A DNA stretch of 64,000 nucleotides from Weeksella massiliensis (GCA_000751595.1 CCMH01000005.1:1-64000); one strand, 5' to 3'; shown: positions 18,792 through 29,023, numbered from the stretch's first letter. Notes: generated by a model not told the origin, from the sequence alone. Numbers and translations are program-made.

Positions 18792-19982
18792 ATGCAAAAA
18801 TTATCAATCGGCCTATTTGGCTTTGGAGTTGTAGGAGAGGGGATTTATCAGGTCTTGAAAGACAAACCACAATTGAATGCAGAAATTAAGAAAATCGTGA
18901 TAAAAGATCCTACTAAAAAAAGAAATGCCCCTACAGAATTGTTTTCTACCAATGCCGAAGATATTCTTTTGGATCCTGAAATTAATGTCGTTGTCGAACT
19001 TATTTCTGATGCAGTTGCCGCACTTTCGATTATCGAAAAAGCCTTTGAAAATAAGAAACATGTAGTCAGTGCCAATAAAAAAATTATAGCCAAAAACCAT
19101 ACTGAGTTATTGAATCTCCAAAATAAAAATGAGGTGTCTTTTTTGTATGAAGCTGCTGTTTGTGGCTCTGTCCCGATCATTAGAAATTTAGAAGAATATT
19201 TCGATAATGATTTATTGAATTACGTTTGTGGAATTGTAAACGGAACGACAAATTATATCCTAACTAAAATGGCAAACGAGGGGCAATCCTATAATGATGC
19301 ACTAAAAGCTGCCCAGGAAAATGGGTTTGCAGAAGCAGATCCGACCGATGATGTGGAGGGTTTTGATGCGGCTAGTAAGTTGTCTATTACCACGTTACAT
19401 GCTTTTGGTAAGAAAGTGGAAACCAACGAAATTGTGCGGAAGGGAATTACATCTCTACAGGTAGAGGATTTTGTTTATGCAAAAGAAAAAGGTTTTACAA
19501 TAAAGCTTATAGCGAAATCGAGTGTGCAATATCCAAGCGGTGAAATTAGTGCTACGGTCTTGCCAACTTTCCTGGCTTTGGACAATACTTTGGCATTGGT
19601 AAACAATGAATATAATGGTGTTTTGATAGGAAGTTCTTTGTCGGACGAACAATTTTTATACGGAAAAGGAGCCGGAAGATTCCCAACTTCTTCTGCGGTT
19701 TTAAGTGATATTTCTGCACTGAAATACAATTATCAGTATGCAATTCGTAAAAGAAAAGATGGGGAAGTTGTGGTTAATCAGACTGGTTTGTGTAGAATTT
19801 ATGTTGGATTTAAAGATGAAAACGAGGAAGTAAATTCTTTATTCGAAAAAATTGAAGAGCGTTATTACAGTAAAAACTACAATCATTTGGTTGGCATTGT
19901 TCGTTTGTCTGAATTAAAAAATCCGAAATGGATAGAAAATGAACATCTCTCGATTGTTGCTTTTTTAGATGAGGTTGAATAA
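18792..19982 (+). CDS. hom: Homoserine dehydrogenase
   Basis: A 396-residue oxidoreductase that reduces aspartate semialdehyde to homoserine, feeding methionine and threonine synthesis. The NAD(P) site GLFGFGVVGEG is at residues 8-18. Family signatures VNGTTNYILTKM and GFAEADPTDDVEGFDAASK contain the substrate and catalytic lysine regions. No aspartokinase domain is fused; the C-terminal part (about 320-396) is short and may be a degenerate ACT-like region. Control by a SAM riboswitch suggests this copy serves methionine. No further gene follows on this strand. Confidence 0.92.
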   Translation: MQKLSIGLFGFGVVGEGIYQVLKDKPQLNAEIKKIVIKDPTKKRNAPTELFSTNAEDILLDPEINVVVELISDAVAALSIIEKAFENKKHVVSANKKIIAKNHTELLNLQNKNEVSFLYEAAVCGSVPIIRNLEEYFDNDLLNYVCGIVNGTTNYILTKMANEGQSYNDALKAAQENGFAEADPTDDVEGFDAASKLSITTLHAFGKKVETNEIVRKGITSLQVEDFVYAKEKGFTIKLIAKSSVQYPSGEISATVLPTFLALDNTLALVNNEYNGVLIGSSLSDEQFLYGKGAGRFPTSSAVLSDISALKYNYQYAIRKRKDGEVVVNQTGLCRIYVGFKDENEEVNSLFEKIEERYYSKNYNHLVGIVRLSELKNPKWIENEHLSIVAFLDEVE

Positions 19983-20012
19983 TTGAAGAAAAAATAATTT
20001 AGTAAAAGGTTT

Positions 20013-20789
20013 TTAATAAACCATTTTTTTAGCTGTAAGGTTTTGTAGGTCGAAAATATTTCCATTGAAAATGTTAAGATCTACAGGGCCTTTTATTCCT
20101 TCAACCGAACCATTTTCGGAGAATTGCCAAAAAAGCCAATTTTCTTTGGGTTGTGTTACATCAAAATTATAATTCGCAATCCAAAGTGGATAATCAATAA
20201 AGTGCTCATTCAGAATATGTTCGTAATATTTATCATACGAATACAGAATTGGTTTCACACCATAATATTCTTCGATAATTTTCAACCAATTTTTCAAACC
20301 TTTAATTAAATTTTCTTTGGTTTGCGTTGTTGGATGCTCTTCGATATCTAAAACCGGCGGCAAATCTCCTGGCGAAAGACTAACCTTAGCTATAAAATTG
20401 AGGGCTTGTAATTTTGATTCTTCATCTGGGCGATAGTAATGATAAGCGCCTCGAAGGATATTTTTTTGTTTAGCTTTTTTCCAATTGGAAGAAAATTTTT
20501 TATCGGCTCCATCTTTTCCCATTGAGGCGCGGATTAAGACAAAATTGATTGGATAAAGTTCGTTGATAGTTTCCACCGATTTCCAATGAATATCTCCTTG
20601 ATATTGAGAAATATCTATTCCAAAAGACTTGTCTCGATGATTTTTCATCAACTCGATATTGCGTTTGTCGAATTTCGTCAGCTCTTTATTATTCCAATTG
20701 AATGGTTTTTTTATCACTCGATACGCTGCAAAAAGAATTAAGATAGTCGTAAAAATAGCAAGTAGCCAAAGTGTGATTTTTTTGGTCAT
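20013..20789 (-). CDS. Membrane-anchored glycoside hydrolase family 25 lysozyme
   Basis: A 258-residue GH25 (Chalaropsis-type) muramidase, predicted to cut the glycan strands of peptidoglycan. One N-terminal transmembrane segment (about 5-25) anchors or exports it. The catalytic barrel begins FGIDISQYQG (D59), and VLDIEE holds D148 and E150. The end FWQFSENGSVEGIKGPVDLN is the usual GH25 finish. The gene is single, transcribed leftward, 90 nt from the DUF1573 gene. Confidence 0.93.
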   Translation of the reverse strand: MTKKITLWLLAIFTTILILFAAYRVIKKPFNWNNKELTKFDKRNIELMKNHRDKSFGIDISQYQGDIHWKSVETINELYPINFVLIRASMGKDGADKKFSSNWKKAKQKNILRGAYHYYRPDEESKLQALNFIAKVSLSPGDLPPVLDIEEHPTTQTKENLIKGLKNWLKIIEEYYGVKPILYSYDKYYEHILNEHFIDYPLWIANYNFDVTQPKENWLFWQFSENGSVEGIKGPVDLNIFNGNIFDLQNLTAKKMVY

Positions 20790-20820
20790 AGGTAGTGAGC
20801 TAAAAAGTGTGAATATAAAG

Positions 20821-20851
20821 AAATCCTACCATAAATTAGATGATAGGATTT
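20821..20851 (-). terminator. Possible terminator after the DUF1573 gene
   Basis: Arms AAATCCTACCAT (20821-20832) and ATGATAGGATTT (20840-20851) pair with one mismatch. The T tail on the minus strand is weak, so the call is tentative. Confidence 0.45.
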
Positions 20852-20879
20852 TTATTTACTTTCGGTAAAAGATAAAAAT

Positions 20880-21248
20880 TTATTTCACTGTTTTCCCTTT
20901 TACACGGAAAATTTTTCGTGGAGTTTTTTCATCATTACTATAAATTGTAACGGTTTTATTGAAATCTCCTTCCACAGCTCCTGCTGTATATTCTATTTTA
21001 ATTTCTCCCGATTTTCCAGGTGCAATAGGTTCTGTAGGAAACGATGGAACGGTGCATCCGCAAGAAGGTTGTACTTTTTGGATGATCAAAGGTTTATTTC
21101 CTTCGTTTTTAATGGTCATTACTGCATTGGTTTTAGATCCAGCAGCAACATTCCCTAATTCTACATTTTCGCTGGCTAAGCCTATTTGTTGCGCAGAAAC
21201 GTTGGCAATACCCAAAGCAAATCCCGCAACGATTAATAATTTCTTCAT
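20880..21248 (-). CDS. Secreted DUF1573 domain protein
   Basis: A 122-residue protein with a cleavable signal peptide (MKKLLIVAGFALGIANVSAQ, about 1-20). A DUF1573 immunoglobulin-like fold follows: FGNVAAGSKT-type start, GNKPLIIQKVQPSCGCTVPSF, then IAPGKSGEIKIEYTAG. The SCGCT motif with two cysteines is the family hallmark. Common in Bacteroidota and predicted periplasmic or surface; function unknown. Confidence 0.88.
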   Translation of the reverse strand: MKKLLIVAGFALGIANVSAQQIGLASENVELGNVAAGSKTNAVMTIKNEGNKPLIIQKVQPSCGCTVPSFPTEPIAPGKSGEIKIEYTAGAVEGDFNKTVTIYSNDEKTPRKIFRVKGKTVK

Positions 21249-21355
21249 CAGTTTATTTTTTCTTAATCAAATATAAAAAAGTTTCTCACAACATTTTTAT
21301 TATTGATGTTAAATTCAAATTCCGTTCCAAAAAAATATTTTATATTGAAATGATA

Positions 21356-21811
21356 TTAATCTTTCGTGTTGATATTTAGCATTTTAGACAAATTATTTGG
21401 TGCAATATAGCCCGAATAACTCCATTCGATCATTAAATCTGTGTATAATAAAACCCAAAAAGGATAAGCGACTGTTTCGTTTTCTTGTACAAAAGCTTCT
21501 ACCAAAGTATGTGTTTTTTGATGAGGAAAATCTGGGTTTGGTAGAAATTCTCTTTGTAGAAAATGATAGGATTTTTCGCTTTCGGCATCCAATTCGATGA
21601 AATAAAAATCGTTTTCTAAAATAGCCAATAATTTTTGGTCTTGATGGATTTTTTTGTTTTGCAACAAACAGTATCCGCACCAATCAGTTGTAAATTCGAT
21701 TAGAATAGGTTTAGGATTTTGAGCAAAGGCAGCGTTCAATTGTGCTAAATCTTGTTGTGCATTTGCCCAAATCATCCCAAATAGAGTAATGAGGAAAGTG
21801 ATGTTTTTCAT
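21356..21811 (-). CDS. Periplasmic thioredoxin-like protein
   Basis: A 151-residue protein with a signal peptide (about 1-18, ending NAQQ) and a thioredoxin fold. The redox motif is CGYC in FTTDWCGYCLLQNKKIH, and PFWVLLYTD supplies the cis-Pro strand region. It starts 12 nt after the TonB receptor stop, so it is probably in the receptor operon and under the same metal-dependent operator. A role in thiol reduction or cofactor handling during uptake is inference. Confidence 0.85.
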   Translation of the reverse strand: MKNITFLITLFGMIWANAQQDLAQLNAAFAQNPKPILIEFTTDWCGYCLLQNKKIHQDQKLLAILENDFYFIELDAESEKSYHFLQREFLPNPDFPHQKTHTLVEAFVQENETVAYPFWVLLYTDLMIEWSYSGYIAPNNLSKMLNINTKD

Positions 21812-21823
21812 CCTACAAAATAA

Positions 21824-23878
21824 CTAAAATATTGTATAACGAATTCCTGCAAAGCCTCTAATTCCCTGCATTGGCGTATAGCTATAATCGTTCGGTTCGA
21901 AGATGACATCGGTTCTGCCTGGAGGAGGAGTTACGCCATTTCCGGGTTCTCCGAATGGATCCCACCAACGAGCAATCGCATCATTTTTCGGTAATACATT
22001 GAAGAGGTTTTTAGCTCCGAAATAAATTTCTAAGCCTGAAGCCATTTTTTTGGTAATCTGTAAATTAGCTATCAACGTGCTAGGAGAATATTCGGGTCTA
22101 TAATCATTTTCTACACGTGGTAATCTCATCGGACCATTGAAAACGCCGGTGAAATCAACTGAAAATCCTTTTCGGAAAGTGTAAGAAGCCAAGAAATTTC
22201 CCGACCATTTTGGCGCATGATATTGTACTTCTTTTTCACCTTCTTCTTTAGCAAAAACATCCATGTAAGTTCCGCCAAGCATTAATTTGAGGGGAAATTC
22301 GAAGGCTGCTTCAACATTCAGAGAAATACCTTGCGAGATAGCATGCCCGTCTAAATTATCGTATATAATTTTGGTCTGATCGGTGTCGGTATCGGCAATA
22401 ATTTTATTGGTGAAATATGAATAGAAAGCAGTTAAATCAAAATTCAACCCAGCAAAATTTGTTGGTAGTTTGAATACATAATTTAGGTTCCCATTGTATG
22501 ATTTTTCAGGTTTCAGTTCGTTTTCAAAAACCACAGTTCTTGCGCCTGTTAATGCTCGGTGATCTTCTGTGAAGACGTTAACAACACGGAATCCTGTACC
22601 AAAACTCGCGCGCAAAGTGTGGTGTGGATTGGGTGAGAATTTATAAGCCACTCGCGGAGAATGAATACTTTTGTGGGTTTGATCATAATCATACCGATAA
22701 CCTAAAAGCAATTTATTTTCAGGGTTCAAAGTCCATTCATCTTGTATAAAAATTCCGAAAATCGGGGTTTTATTTGGGTTGTTTTTTAGGAGATTATCCT
22801 GCTCATCATACCAACCGGTACCGCGTGTATCATCGTCATAATAGGTGTATTTGTAGGATGCACCCAAGAGTAAACTGTGTTGATTGATGGTTTTGTCCCA
22901 ATAGGTTTGTCCGAAAACAACTTGTTGTTTAGCTTGATAAGATTCGGGTCCGTAAAAAGAATTCTGCTGATGCCAGTTGTAAGAAAATTGTGAAAATATT
23001 TTTTCCTTGGTTGGCCATTGATACATCCCAATTGCTTCTACGCGGTTTGTCATAATACTTTCGCCATATACTTCTTCGCCTCCACGATGAAGTTTTCTTT
23101 TCCAATTTGTTTCACCGCCCCAACGATCCTCATACAAATAGCGCAAAGCCAAACTTGCTGTTTTGTTTTCGGGTCTTTGTAACGTCCATTTATTGAAAAC
23201 CGAAATGCGATCTTGTAGTGTGACATCGGTGAAACCGTCGTGGTTATTGTCTTTTCTTTCTCCGAATTTGAAATAATTAAAACCCAATAAACTATGAGCT
23301 TTTTCGCCAATATTCGCTTTGAAACCTCCGTCAATATTGGTTTCTAACCAAGTTGTGGTAAAGGCATCAAGACTAAGCGTTGGTGCTGTGCTTGGGTTTT
23401 TGGTAATAACGTTTATTATCCCACCCATCGCCTCTGTACCGTACAAGGAAGAAGCAGGACCTTTGACAACTTCTATTCTATCGACTAAACTATTCGGAAT
23501 TCCACTCAACCCATAAACCGTAGAGAGTGAAGAAACAATTGGCATTCCGTCGATTAGTACCATCGTGTATGGTCCCTCCATACCGTTGATGTGGATGTCG
23601 CCCGTGTTACAAACATTGCAATTGAGTTGTGGTTGCACACCATTGATTAGCTGAACAGCATCGAAAAGAGAAGGGGTAGGATTTTTTTTGAAAAAAGCTG
23701 GTGTATAAATTTCAATTGGCACCGGACTATCCGATTTTTTCATCGGTTTCATGGTTCCGGTAATCACTACTTCATCGAGATTATTGTTGTCGTTTTCTGG
23801 AATCGTATCCATAATCGGCTCTTGTGCAAAAACAAAAGCGCCGAAAAGTAAAGAAATCGGAATTGAGTAAAACTTCAT
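21824..23878 (-). CDS. TonB-dependent outer-membrane receptor, metal-regulated
   Basis: A 684-residue TonB receptor with a signal peptide (about 1-18, FVFAQ). The plug domain (about 35-160) contains LNCNVCNTGDIHINGMEG and VEVVKGPASSLYG-type motifs, followed by a 22-strand barrel ending in ...GIRYTIF with the terminal aromatic. Substrate is unknown. The divergent DtxR/MntR-type regulator and a palindrome over the promoter suggest metal or metallophore import. A TAGATTTG -7 element (plus 23908-23915) lies within the palindrome. The thioredoxin gene follows in the same operon. Confidence 0.92.
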   Translation of the reverse strand: MKFYSIPISLLFGAFVFAQEPIMDTIPENDNNNLDEVVITGTMKPMKKSDSPVPIEIYTPAFFKKNPTPSLFDAVQLINGVQPQLNCNVCNTGDIHINGMEGPYTMVLIDGMPIVSSLSTVYGLSGIPNSLVDRIEVVKGPASSLYGTEAMGGIINVITKNPSTAPTLSLDAFTTTWLETNIDGGFKANIGEKAHSLLGFNYFKFGERKDNNHDGFTDVTLQDRISVFNKWTLQRPENKTASLALRYLYEDRWGGETNWKRKLHRGGEEVYGESIMTNRVEAIGMYQWPTKEKIFSQFSYNWHQQNSFYGPESYQAKQQVVFGQTYWDKTINQHSLLLGASYKYTYYDDDTRGTGWYDEQDNLLKNNPNKTPIFGIFIQDEWTLNPENKLLLGYRYDYDQTHKSIHSPRVAYKFSPNPHHTLRASFGTGFRVVNVFTEDHRALTGARTVVFENELKPEKSYNGNLNYVFKLPTNFAGLNFDLTAFYSYFTNKIIADTDTDQTKIIYDNLDGHAISQGISLNVEAAFEFPLKLMLGGTYMDVFAKEEGEKEVQYHAPKWSGNFLASYTFRKGFSVDFTGVFNGPMRLPRVENDYRPEYSPSTLIANLQITKKMASGLEIYFGAKNLFNVLPKNDAIARWWDPFGEPGNGVTPPPGRTDVIFEPNDYSYTPMQGIRGFAGIRYTIF

Positions 23879-23897
23879 ATTTATTATTGTAAAATTA

Positions 23898-23921
23898 AAT
23901 TGTTAGACAAATCTAACAATT
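23898..23921. promoter_or_regulatory. Palindromic operator overlapping the TonB receptor promoter
   Basis: AATTGTTAGA (23898-23907), CAAA, TCTAACAATT (23912-23921) is a perfect 10-bp inverted repeat. On the minus strand it contains TAGATTTG, an exact -7 element, with TTA 20 nt upstream. The TTAGAc...tCTAA form is like DtxR/MntR-family operators. It lies 55 nt before the regulator gene on the other side. Confidence 0.75.
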
Positions 23922-23976
23922 ATTATTTAATAAACTAATAATGGTAAATGCAAATTGTTATTTTTATCTTTGTTTC

Positions 23977-24636
23977 ATGAATTCATTAATCGAAGAAAAT
24001 TACCTGAAAGCCTTATTTCATTTGTCGAAGAATGGAGAAGAGGAGGTGGCTGTAAAAGATTTGAGTGAGCGGCTCAAAATCAAAATGCCAACGGTAAATA
24101 GTATGATGAAAAAGTTAGCCGAAAAAGAATTGGTGCATTATACCAGTTATAAACCTTTGAGGTTGACCCCAAAAGGATTGATAAAAGCGGCATTAATTGT
24201 ACGCAAACATCGATTGACTGAAATGTTTTTGGTAGAAAAAATGGATTTTGGGTGGGAAGAAGTACATGAAGTTGCCGAACAAATAGAACATATACAAAGT
24301 CCTTTGTTTTTTGATAAAATGGATCAGATGTTAAATTACCCAAAATTTGATCCGCACGGTTCGCCAATTCCCGATAAGCAAGGTAATTTAATTCAATTGA
24401 ATTATAAAAAATTATCAATCATTCCGATCAATACTATTGTAGAAATCTGCGCGGTTACTAATTCTTCTGATGATTTTTTAGTTTTCTTAAACTCGAAAAA
24501 TCTACAACTCAATGATCGAATAGAAGTTTTGCAGGTAGAAGATTTCGATGGTACAATGACCATAAAAATGCTAAAAAACAATGAAATAGAAGTGCTGAGT
24601 GAACAAGTTACTTCTAAATTATTGGTTAGTGAATAA
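23977..24636 (+). CDS. DtxR/MntR-family metal-dependent repressor
   Basis: A 219-residue regulator from the preferred start MNSLIEENYLKALF (23977); the frame is open to 23941. The winged helix at about 1-65 has KMPTVNSMMKKLAEK as recognition helix. A metal-binding dimerisation domain contains RKHRLTEMFLVEKM and HEVAEQIEHIQSP. A C-terminal FeoA-like domain begins about residue 140. A TATCTTTG -7 box at 23965-23972 ends only 4 nt before the ATG, so the mRNA may be nearly leaderless. It likely represses the divergent receptor operon when Mn or Fe is sufficient. Confidence 0.9.
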   Translation: MNSLIEENYLKALFHLSKNGEEEVAVKDLSERLKIKMPTVNSMMKKLAEKELVHYTSYKPLRLTPKGLIKAALIVRKHRLTEMFLVEKMDFGWEEVHEVAEQIEHIQSPLFFDKMDQMLNYPKFDPHGSPIPDKQGNLIQLNYKKLSIIPINTIVEICAVTNSSDDFLVFLNSKNLQLNDRIEVLQVEDFDGTMTIKMLKNNEIEVLSEQVTSKLLVSE

Positions 24637-24711
24637 AAAACAGATAAGCCCTTAAATAATCTAGCAGATTAGTAAATTTGCAATCAAACATATAGAAAGA
24701 AAAATAAATAC

Positions 24712-27333
24712 ATGGAAATAGCATCAAAATATACTCCGCAAGCCGTTGAAGAAAAATGGTATGCCTATTGGTTAGAGAACCAATATTTTCGTTCTACACC
24801 AGACGAAAGAGAGCCTTATACCATTGTCATTCCGCCACCAAACGTTACTGGTGTCTTGCACATGGGGCATATGCTAAACAATACTATTCAAGATGTGTTG
24901 ATTCGTAGAGCGCGAATGCGTGGTTATAATGCGTGTTGGGTACCCGGAACCGATCATGCTTCTATTGCAACAGAGGCAAAGGTTGTGGCAAAATTAAAAG
25001 AACAAGGAATTTCTAAAGACGAAATCGGTCGAGAAAAATTCTTGGAACATGCTTGGGAATGGACGCACGAATATGGTGGAGTTATATTGGATCAATTAAA
25101 AACACTCGGTGCTTCTTGTGATTGGGATCGAACGCAGTTTACGATGAACGAAAGCTTATCGAAAGCAGTGCAACAAGTTTTTGTTGATTTGTATAATAAA
25201 GGACTCATTTATCGTGGATACCGTATGGTAAACTGGGATCCAGAAGCCAAAACGAATATTTCTGATGAGGAAGTTATTTACAAAGAAAAGAACGGAAAAT
25301 TATACCATCTGAAATATCAAGTCGATGGAACCGATCAATATATTGTTGTCGCAACAACGCGTCCCGAAACTATTTTTGGTGATACCGCTGTGTGTATTCA
25401 CCCAGAAGATGAACGTTACCAATGGTTGAAGGATAAAGAAGTAATTGTTCCGATTGTTAACCGAAAAATAAAAATTATTCAAGACGATTATGTCGATTTA
25501 GAATTTGGAACTGGTTGCCTAAAAGTAACCCCAGCGCATGATCTGAATGATTATAACTTAGGGACAAAACATAACCTCGATTTTATCGATATTTTTACCG
25601 ATGATGCCAAACTCAACGAAAACGGTTTGCATTATCAAGGGATGGATCGATTCAAAGTTCGAAAAGAAATCGAAAAAGAATTAGAAGAAAAAGGCCTTTT
25701 AGAAAAGGTAGAAAATTATACCAATAATGTTGGAACTTCTGAACGTACAGGAGTAATTATCGAACCCAAAATTTCGGATCAATGGTTCCTGAAAATGGCC
25801 GATTTAGCCAAACCTGCTTTGGATAATGTGATGAATGATACGATAAAATTTCATCCACCTAAATTTAAAAATACCTACCGAAATTGGATGGAAAATATTA
25901 CCGATTGGAATATTTCTCGACAATTATGGTGGGGACATCAAATTCCGGCCTATTTCTACGGCGAAGGTAGCGAAGATTTTGTGGTAGCGATGACAATCGA
26001 AGAAGCATTGACATTGGCGCAAGAAAAAACCAACAATCCGAATTTAACGCAAGCTGATCTGAAACAATCAGAAGATGCCTTGGATACATGGTTCTCGTCT
26101 TGGATATGGCCAATTTCGGTTTTTGATGGAATTAATAATCCGAAAAACGAAGAAATCAACTATTATTATCCTACCCAAGATTTGGTAACAGGACCCGATA
26201 TTATTTTCTTTTGGGTAGCGAGAATGATCATGGCAGGATACGAATATTTAGACGAAAAACCTTTCGAAAATGTTTATTTCACTGGAATCGTTCGCGATAA
26301 ATTAGGTAGAAAAATGTCGAAATCTTTAGGAAATTCTCCAGATCCTGTAGAATTGATGAAAGAATATGGTGCCGATGCTACGCGAATGGGAATGTTATTG
26401 ACTGCGCCTGCGGGGAACGATTTACCGTTTGATGTAGAATTGTGTGTACAAGGTAGAAATTTTGCCAATAAAATTTGGAATGCTTTCCGATTGATCAAAG
26501 GTTGGGAAATTGATGAAAATGCTCAACAATCTTCTGCGCAAGCAACTGCAGTAGAGTGGTTTGGACATCGTTTTCAACAAGCTTTGGCCGATATCGAACA
26601 TAATTACGAGCAATATCGTTTGTCTGATGCGTTGATGACGATTTATAAATTGATTTGGGACGATTTCTGTTCGTGGTATTTAGAAGCGATCAAACCTAAT
26701 TTTGGTGATCCAATCGATGCGAAAACGTATCATTCTACCATCGGATTTTTAGAAGAAGTTTTGAAAATTTTGCATCCATTCATGCCTTTCTTAACAGAAG
26801 AATTGTGGCAAAATATCCAATCAAGAACAACAGACGAAGCGTTGATCATTGCAACCTATCCTACCGTGAAACCATTTGATGAAGCAATCACCAAACGATT
26901 TGCCAACACCCAAGAAGCGGTAACAGCGATTCGTGGATTGCGATCAGAAAAGGGAATGTCGCCAAAAGAAGCGTTGGATGTGTTTACAGAAAACAAAGCA
27001 GATGATTTGATTTTTGTAGATGTGTTTAAAAAATTAGGAAATGTACAAGGGTTTTTACACGATCAGAAACCAGAAAAAGGATTTGCTTTCCGCGTAGGAA
27101 CGGTTGAGTTTTTGGTGCCAGTAACAGAGAATATCGATTTGGATGCTGAGCGTGAAAAATTGACCAAAGAATTAACGTATTTCCAAGATTTCTTGCAATC
27201 GGTGAGAAAAAAGTTGAGCAATGAAAAATTTGTTCAAGGTGCTCCCGAAGCGGTTGTGAATGCCGAAAAGAAAAAAGAAAGCGATGCCTTAGAGAAAATT
27301 GCACAAATAGAAGAACAATTAGCAAGTTTATAA
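24712..27333 (+). CDS. valS: Valyl-tRNA synthetase
   Basis: An 873-residue class I synthetase that charges tRNA-Val. HMGH is in [10 protein letters not shown] about residue 45. The CP1 editing domain contains [13 protein letters not shown] and [17 protein letters not shown] is at about 533 in [14 protein letters not shown], followed by the anticodon-binding domain and the C-terminal coiled-coil arm ([15 protein letters not shown]). A TAAATTTG -7 box at 24673-24680 precedes it. It is closed by a clear terminator. Confidence 0.98.
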   Translation: MEIASKYTPQAVEEKWYAYWLENQYFRSTPDEREPYTIVIPPPNVTGVLHMGHMLNNTIQDVLIRRARMRGYNACWVPGTDHASIATEAKVVAKLKEQGISKDEIGREKFLEHAWEWTHEYGGVILDQLKTLGASCDWDRTQFTMNESLSKAVQQVFVDLYNKGLIYRGYRMVNWDPEAKTNISDEEVIYKEKNGKLYHLKYQVDGTDQYIVVATTRPETIFGDTAVCIHPEDERYQWLKDKEVIVPIVNRKIKIIQDDYVDLEFGTGCLKVTPAHDLNDYNLGTKHNLDFIDIFTDDAKLNENGLHYQGMDRFKVRKEIEKELEEKGLLEKVENYTNNVGTSERTGVIIEPKISDQWFLKMADLAKPALDNVMNDTIKFHPPKFKNTYRNWMENITDWNISRQLWWGHQIPAYFYGEGSEDFVVAMTIEEALTLAQEKTNNPNLTQADLKQSEDALDTWFSSWIWPISVFDGINNPKNEEINYYYPTQDLVTGPDIIFFWVARMIMAGYEYLDEKPFENVYFTGIVRDKLGRKMSKSLGNSPDPVELMKEYGADATRMGMLLTAPAGNDLPFDVELCVQGRNFANKIWNAFRLIKGWEIDENAQQSSAQATAVEWFGHRFQQALADIEHNYEQYRLSDALMTIYKLIWDDFCSWYLEAIKPNFGDPIDAKTYHSTIGFLEEVLKILHPFMPFLTEELWQNIQSRTTDEALIIATYPTVKPFDEAITKRFANTQEAVTAIRGLRSEKGMSPKEALDVFTENKADDLIFVDVFKKLGNVQGFLHDQKPEKGFAFRVGTVEFLVPVTENIDLDAEREKLTKELTYFQDFLQSVRKKLSNEKFVQGAPEAVVNAEKKKESDALEKIAQIEEQLASL

Positions 27334-27350
27334 TAGTGTATCAATAACCT

Positions 27351-27380
27351 AAAAAATCCATCCGAAACGATGGATTTTTT
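27351..27380 (+). terminator. valS terminator
   Basis: AAAAAATCCATC (27351-27362) and GATGGATTTTTT (27369-27380) form a perfect 12-bp stem with loop CGAAAC and a T run. Confidence 0.88.
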
Positions 27381-27458
27381 TCTTGTGTAACTTTGGTAAC
27401 TGTCCAAGAATATTTAGTACCTTAAATTTGTATCAGAAATTATAAAAAATAGAAGACT

Positions 27459-28853
27459 ATGTTTTTCCAACACATTTACGAAAAATCTTTGGCTCATTCG
27501 AGTTATTTAATCGGATGTCAAGTAGAAGGAACCGCAATGGTAATCGACCCGAAACGTGATATTGATACATATTTAGAAATTGCCGCTGAGCAAAATCTCA
27601 CCATAACCCATATTGCAGAAACCCATATTCATGCCGATTATCTTTCGGGAAGTTTAGAGTTGGCACATGTTACCGGAGCTAAAATGTATCTGTCAGACGA
27701 AGGCGGGCCAGATTGGCAATATGCTTTTGATCATGTAGGATTAAAAGATGGTGATGTGATAAAGTTAGGAAATCTTACTTTCGAGGTGATGCATACACCA
27801 GGACATACACCAGAAAGTTTGAGTTTCTTGTTGACCGATCATGCAGCAGCTGAAGAGCCGGTGATGTTATTTACCGGAGATTTTGTTTTTGTAGGTGATA
27901 TCGGACGTCCAGATTTATTAGAAGAAGCTGCCGGTTTGGTTGGTACAAAAGAAGTTGGTGCGCAACAAATGTTCGAGTCGTTGAAGAAGTTTTATGCGCT
28001 TCCAGATTATGTACAAGTTTGGCCAGCGCATGGTGCAGGTTCTTCTTGCGGAAAAGCGCTTGGAGCCGTGGCAAACACAACTATCGGATACGAAAAAATA
28101 CGAAATTGGGCGTTTAAACTAAAAGATAATAAAGAAGATTTCATTCAATATCTTTTGACAGATCAGCCCGAAGCGCCGTATTATTTTGCAAAGATGAAAC
28201 AATTGAACAAGCAATTGCGTCCGTTATTGGTAGAAGTTCCTAAAATTCCTCAATTATCGACAGCTGACCTTTCGTCTATTCGCGCTCATAATCTGAAAAT
28301 AATTGATACTCGATTGAAAGCGGATTATGCAAAAGCTTATTTGCCAGACACGATCAATATCCAAAATAATAAAAGTTTCAATACATGGATGGGTTGGATG
28401 TTGAATTACGAAGAGCAATTTGTTTTGATTGTTCGCGAAGAAGAATTAGACGATGTTACCCGAAAATTGATGAGAATTGGTTTGGATAATGTGTACGGAT
28501 ATTTCACTCCAGAACAATTGTTTACCGAAGAATGTGCAGTAAAATCGACCAAAGTAATTGATGCCGCAACCATCGAGTCGTATTTTGGTAAGGAGGATGT
28601 GCAAATTTTAGATGTGAGAAACGAAACCGAATTTGCTGCAGGACATTTGCCAGGAGCCAAACATATTTTTGTAGGACATTTACCGCAAAAATGGCAAACA
28701 TTGGATACGAACAAAAAAATCGCTTTGTATTGTCAATCCGGGGATCGATCGACGATTGCGCAAAGTTTCTTGTTGCAAAAAGGATTCGATGTAGAAAGCT
28801 ATACAGAAGGAATGAGTCAGTGGCAAACCCTGAATAAACCAATCGAAAAATAG
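27459..28853 (+). CDS. CstB-like persulfide dioxygenase-rhodanese fusion
   Basis: A 464-residue three-domain protein. The N-terminal metallo-beta-lactamase domain has ETHIHADYLSG (H56, H58, D60) and TPGHTPES, as in ETHE1-type persulfide dioxygenases. A middle rhodanese-like domain (about 270-355) has no catalytic Cys at the usual loop (FVLIVREEE). A second rhodanese domain (about 365-464) has C425 in ALYCQSGDRS. This layout matches CstB, which oxidises persulfides to thiosulfate for sulfide detoxification. A TAAATTTG -7 element lies at 27423-27430. It is monocistronic, between two terminators. Confidence 0.88.
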   Translation: MFFQHIYEKSLAHSSYLIGCQVEGTAMVIDPKRDIDTYLEIAAEQNLTITHIAETHIHADYLSGSLELAHVTGAKMYLSDEGGPDWQYAFDHVGLKDGDVIKLGNLTFEVMHTPGHTPESLSFLLTDHAAAEEPVMLFTGDFVFVGDIGRPDLLEEAAGLVGTKEVGAQQMFESLKKFYALPDYVQVWPAHGAGSSCGKALGAVANTTIGYEKIRNWAFKLKDNKEDFIQYLLTDQPEAPYYFAKMKQLNKQLRPLLVEVPKIPQLSTADLSSIRAHNLKIIDTRLKADYAKAYLPDTINIQNNKSFNTWMGWMLNYEEQFVLIVREEELDDVTRKLMRIGLDNVYGYFTPEQLFTEECAVKSTKVIDAATIESYFGKEDVQILDVRNETEFAAGHLPGAKHIFVGHLPQKWQTLDTNKKIALYCQSGDRSTIAQSFLLQKGFDVESYTEGMSQWQTLNKPIEK

Positions 28854-28898
28854 AAAATTTGTACGGAATATTAATTTCCATTTTTCATAACTGAGTAG

Positions 28899-28932
28899 AA
28901 AAGCACTTTGAGAATTTCAAGGTGCTTTTTGT
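28899..28932 (+). terminator. Terminator of the persulfide dioxygenase gene
   Basis: AAAAGCACTTTGA (28899-28911) pairs with TCAAGGTGCTTTT (28917-28929) with one G-U, followed by T residues. Confidence 0.82.
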
Positions 28933-29023
28933 TTTAATCAATCATACAACCTAAAAAAAGAAATGGATTTTTTGTAGAAGAATTAGTAGAAAATGATATC
29001 TTCGGATAGCGGAATATCAAACC

